DNA of 6,571 nucleotides. Source: Lachnospiraceae bacterium UBA3826 (GTDB lineage Bacteria; Bacillota; Clostridia; Lachnospirales; Lachnospiraceae). Where the stretch lies: assembly GCA_002393095.1 (NCBI GenBank), contig DGII01000111.1:642-7212 (forward strand), written 5' to 3'. The position numbers and the translations under genes were made by a program. The notes under the pieces are model-generated. The model did not search any database, had not been told where the DNA came from, and saw nothing but the letters and a program-made list of their open reading frames with translations. Shown one piece after another: positions 5,209 to 6,571 of this stretch. Position 1 is the stretch's first letter, and every line of letters begins with the position of its first letter.

Positions 5209-6168
5209 ATGAAAAACTATAGGTTTGTGATATTAATAATGCTACTCATAATGACCGGCTGTGGTAGATCGACGGGCACCACAACTATAGAGGATGCGGA
5301 TAAGAAGTCTGATATAGCGAGTGAGGCTCAAAGCACAGATGCAGCGGAAATGCCTGATGAATCTAAGAACATTGACAACGGCCGGTATAAAGGTGAGGAG
5401 ATAGAAACTGAATCACCGGATACTAATACGACAGAACAATCAGTAAACAGCTATTTTTACTTTGATCTGGGTATGGATAATGAATGTGTGCGGAAAGAGG
5501 TTGATTCTCTGACGAACGAAATGGGCTATGAGAAACACCTTGAATTATCCATGAATGGAGAACCGGAATCTAGGAAAAAGATATTTGACATTGGTAGGAT
5601 TGTTGCATTAGCTGAAAAGACTACAAATGGACAGGAATTGCTGATTATAAAAGAATCTTATTCGGAAGAGAAATACCCGATGACAATATACGGATACTTG
5701 ATTGATTGGGAAGAGTCAGAGAAGAAAGCAGTGCCGGATACGAGAGATTTGTCGGATTATTACGAGATGGCATTGAGCTGTTTTGTGGAAGATAAAGATA
5801 CAACGACTTTTACATTTATTCCGTCTGAATCCAAGGCTGATTGCAAATATTCGGATAAAGGGAGATACAAGGATGTTAAATACTCTGTAAACTCCGAATA
5901 CTCTACTCGTTCAGGAACGATGATCCTTAATGAGAAGGATTGCCCTGTATGGATGAATTATTATGAGACATCAGGAGACAGGAGTGTTATCTATATATAT
6001 GATGGAGATGATCTTAAATGCATCATTGATTATTCGGGACAAATAGTCGGTTATGATGAACAAGACGAAGGTGCATGTTACGGTGGAATGATATATGTAT
6101 ACTTACTTAATTGTTCCGATGATAATGAGATGGGTTTATTGTCACTTCAAGGTTGTAGTTATGAGTAA
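5209..6168 (+). CDS. Lipoprotein of unknown function with acidic linker (second of a tandem pair)
   Basis: A 319-residue protein with a short type II signal peptide: MKNYR, a hydrophobic stretch (6-15) and lipobox MTGC with lipidated Cys18. Residues about 19-80 form a low-complexity Ser/Thr/Asp/Glu linker as often seen in surface lipoproteins of Gram-positive bacteria. The folded part (about 81-319) looks beta-rich, with eight cysteines (93, 191, 212, 245, 271, 290, 302, 316). The strand LIIKESYSEEKYPMTIYGYL and the segments VIYIYDGDDLK and VGYDEQDEGACYGG stand out, but I recognise no family. Apart from the signal peptide and the GCGR start of the mature protein I see no clear similarity to the first lipoprotein. 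It lies 74 nt after that gene without an obvious own promoter, so the two are probably co-expressed. The stop overlaps a possible small ORF (ATGAGTAA). Confidence 0.8.
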   Translation: MKNYRFVILIMLLIMTGCGRSTGTTTIEDADKKSDIASEAQSTDAAEMPDESKNIDNGRYKGEEIETESPDTNTTEQSVNSYFYFDLGMDNECVRKEVDSLTNEMGYEKHLELSMNGEPESRKKIFDIGRIVALAEKTTNGQELLIIKESYSEEKYPMTIYGYLIDWEESEKKAVPDTRDLSDYYEMALSCFVEDKDTTTFTFIPSESKADCKYSDKGRYKDVKYSVNSEYSTRSGTMILNEKDCPVWMNYYETSGDRSVIYIYDGDDLKCIIDYSGQIVGYDEQDEGACYGGMIYVYLLNCSDDNEMGLLSLQGCSYE

Positions 6169-6274
6169 ACTCGATATGAAAGAACAAATCGCATACGATA
6201 GCGATTATAGAGTAGCATGGGGTAATGGAACAAGAAGCGGTCTTTTTTGCGGCAGCAGCGGTTATACGATATAA
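6161..6274 (+). CDS. Possible small ORF overlapping the lipoprotein stop
   Basis: A 37-codon frame whose ATG overlaps the lipoprotein stop as ATGAGTAA, a layout typical of translational coupling. The peptide starts MSKLDMKEQIAYDSDY and ends in a Gly/Ser-rich GLFCGSSGYTI. There is no separate Shine-Dalgarno and no homologue I recognise. It may be a real small protein, a remnant of a decayed gene, or chance. Confidence 0.2.
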   Translation: MSKLDMKEQIAYDSDYRVAWGNGTRSGLFCGSSGYTI

Positions 6275-6350
6275 GGTAGCTGTATGGGATAATGCAGGAG
6301 TGGGTGGTGTGAAAGATCATATATTTTGTGGTGGGGTTATTATATTCTGA
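6225..6350 (+). CDS. Possible 41-aa hydrophobic small ORF
   Basis: A 41-codon frame from ATG 6225, overlapping the previous small ORF in another frame. The peptide is Ala/Val/Gly-rich (MEQEAVFFAAAAVIRYKVAV, then a Gly/Val-rich tail with one Cys). Only GGGG 2 nt upstream could act as an RBS, which is too close. It is equally well explained as non-coding sequence or a frame-shifted remnant. Confidence 0.15.
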   Translation: MEQEAVFFAAAAVIRYKVAVWDNAGVGGVKDHIFCGGVIIF

Positions 6351-6376
6351 AAACATCCGATATTATTTATGAAAGT

Positions 6377-6390
6377 ACTTGAATTCAAGT
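6377..6390. repeat. Perfect 14-bp palindrome over a -35 box
   Basis: ACTTGAATTCAAGT equals its own reverse complement with no spacer. It contains the -35 hexamer TTGAAT (6379-6384) of the promoter described next, so a dimeric repressor bound here would block that promoter. Confidence 0.65.
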
Positions 6391-6407
6391 GTATGTTCTG
6401 ATACATT
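6379..6407 (+). promoter_or_regulatory. Promoter of the predicted small RNA
   Basis: TTGAAT (6379-6384), a 17-nt spacer and TACATT (6402-6407) preceded by an extended -10 TG (6399-6400). Each hexamer matches the sigma-A consensus at 4 of 6 bases. The predicted start is near A6414, exactly where a hairpin begins. Confidence 0.55.
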
Positions 6408-6413
6408 ATAGGT

Positions 6414-6492
6414 AGCAGGTGATACCTGTTAGGGCTAGTCGGAAGATTGGGTCCAACCGAATGGGCGGGGAGTCTCTCCGCCGATTTTTTTT
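6414..6492 (+). ncRNA. Predicted small structured RNA of about 79 nt, unknown family
   Basis: Three stems are visible. The first is AGCAGGT/ACCTGTT (6414-6430) with a GAT loop, including one G-U pair. The second is TCGG/CCGA (6439-6460), enclosing a TTG/CAA stem and a one-sided AAGA bulge. The third is the terminator hairpin. An alternative pairing AGGTA/TACCT (6410-6427) competes with the first stem only if transcription starts earlier. I compared it by eye with T-box, TPP, c-di-GMP, guanidine and SRP RNA features and found no match. The next thing downstream, 41 nt later, is a terminator for the other strand, so this is more likely a stand-alone RNA than the leader of a gene. It could also simply be the 3' end of the lipoprotein transcript. 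Confidence 0.4.
6464..6492 (+). terminator. Strong intrinsic terminator, plus strand
   Basis: Stem GGCGGGGA/TCTCCGCC (6464-6471 with 6475-6482, one G-U pair) with a 3-nt loop, followed after GA by eight T residues (6485-6492). It would end both the predicted small RNA and any read-through from the lipoprotein genes. Confidence 0.9.
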
Positions 6493-6526
6493 GGAGAGTA
6501 CACGGATTGATATTGTCTATAGCAAC

Positions 6527-6547
6527 AAAAAAACCCGATTTCTCGGG
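6527..6547 (-). terminator. Intrinsic terminator for a minus-strand gene beyond the right edge
   Basis: Read on the minus strand, CCCGA-GAAA-TCGGG forms a 5-bp stem (6543-6547 with 6534-6538) closed by a stable GAAA tetraloop and followed by seven T residues (6533-6527). In the plus direction the tail is only CTTTT. This predicts a gene to the right, transcribed towards this window. Confidence 0.75.
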
Positions 6548-6571
6548 CTTTTCTAAGAACTCTTGTGTTTA

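Larger units (their letters stand above)
6169..6571. other. Right-end region without a confident protein gene
   Basis: About 400 nt after the second lipoprotein. It holds two weak small ORFs (6161-6274, 6225-6350), a palindrome at 6377-6390, a promoter at 6379-6407, a predicted RNA of about 79 nt ending in a terminator (6464-6492), and an opposite-facing terminator at 6527-6547. Nothing else is supported. Confidence 0.7.

Noticed and set aside
6159..6356. 65-codon minus-strand frame behind the second lipoprotein
   Set aside because: No Shine-Dalgarno before its ATG, Tyr/Arg/Ser-rich low-quality composition, and it overlaps the lipoprotein end; nothing supports it beyond being open.
6410..6492. 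Resemblance to known riboswitches (GGTAGC…TACC as in c-di-GMP-I; ACCTG…AGGG as in TPP; GGGT…ACCG as in T-box)
   Set aside because: Only short words agree; the conserved cores (for example the TPP CTGAGA and GCGTAGGGA, or the T-box GGTGGNACCGCG) are absent.
1..6571. CRISPR array, transposase, integrase or phage structural genes
   Set aside because: No regularly spaced repeats of CRISPR size and no protein with such motifs in any frame.

Overview
The window looks like a Bacillota (Firmicutes) chromosome, most likely Lachnospiraceae. The reasons are the clpC–radA stress and repair gene order, purine-rich Shine-Dalgarno sites, and the small 'endosialidase'-labelled protein between clpC and radA, which I recall from that family. 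The genus cannot be named from sequence alone.

Layout. (1) Positions 3-2483, + strand: a core operon with the 3' end of clpC (AAA+ unfoldase of the ClpCP protease), a 135-aa protein of unknown function, and complete radA (DNA recombination and branch migration). The gaps are only 21 and 3 nt. It ends at a perfect 14-bp hairpin at 2508-2540 that should stop transcription from both sides. (2) Positions 2541-2685: a gene-free strip with a tRNA-T-arm-like inverted repeat and TGGAAC repeats in direct and inverted arrangement. It resembles an attachment (att) site or its remnant. (3) Positions 2686-3991, - strand: a ParE/RelE-type toxin and its antitoxin (ATGA overlap, own extended -10 promoter), preceded on the same strand by a three-helix membrane protein with an external C-terminal domain. 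(4) Positions 3992-4264: a regulatory-looking gap between divergent genes, with repeated CAAAAYCGGT boxes and an inverted repeat. (5) Positions 4265-6168, + strand: two tandem lipoproteins of unknown function, both Cys- and acid-rich. (6) Positions 6169-6571: no confident protein gene. It holds two weak small ORFs, a good promoter whose -35 box lies inside a perfect 14-bp palindrome, a predicted RNA of about 79 nt ending in an intrinsic terminator, and a second terminator facing the other way for a gene beyond the right edge.

Reading. Core housekeeping genes stop at the radA terminator and an AT-richer accessory block follows. The toxin-antitoxin pair probably stabilises the block. The membrane protein and the two lipoproteins all appear to act at the cell surface, and the first two transcription units diverge from one repeat-bearing spacer, so they may be co-regulated. 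No integrase, transposase or CRISPR array is visible. The most promising undescribed items are the predicted small RNA with its palindrome-covered promoter (6377-6492) and the surface-protein cassette at 3350-6168.
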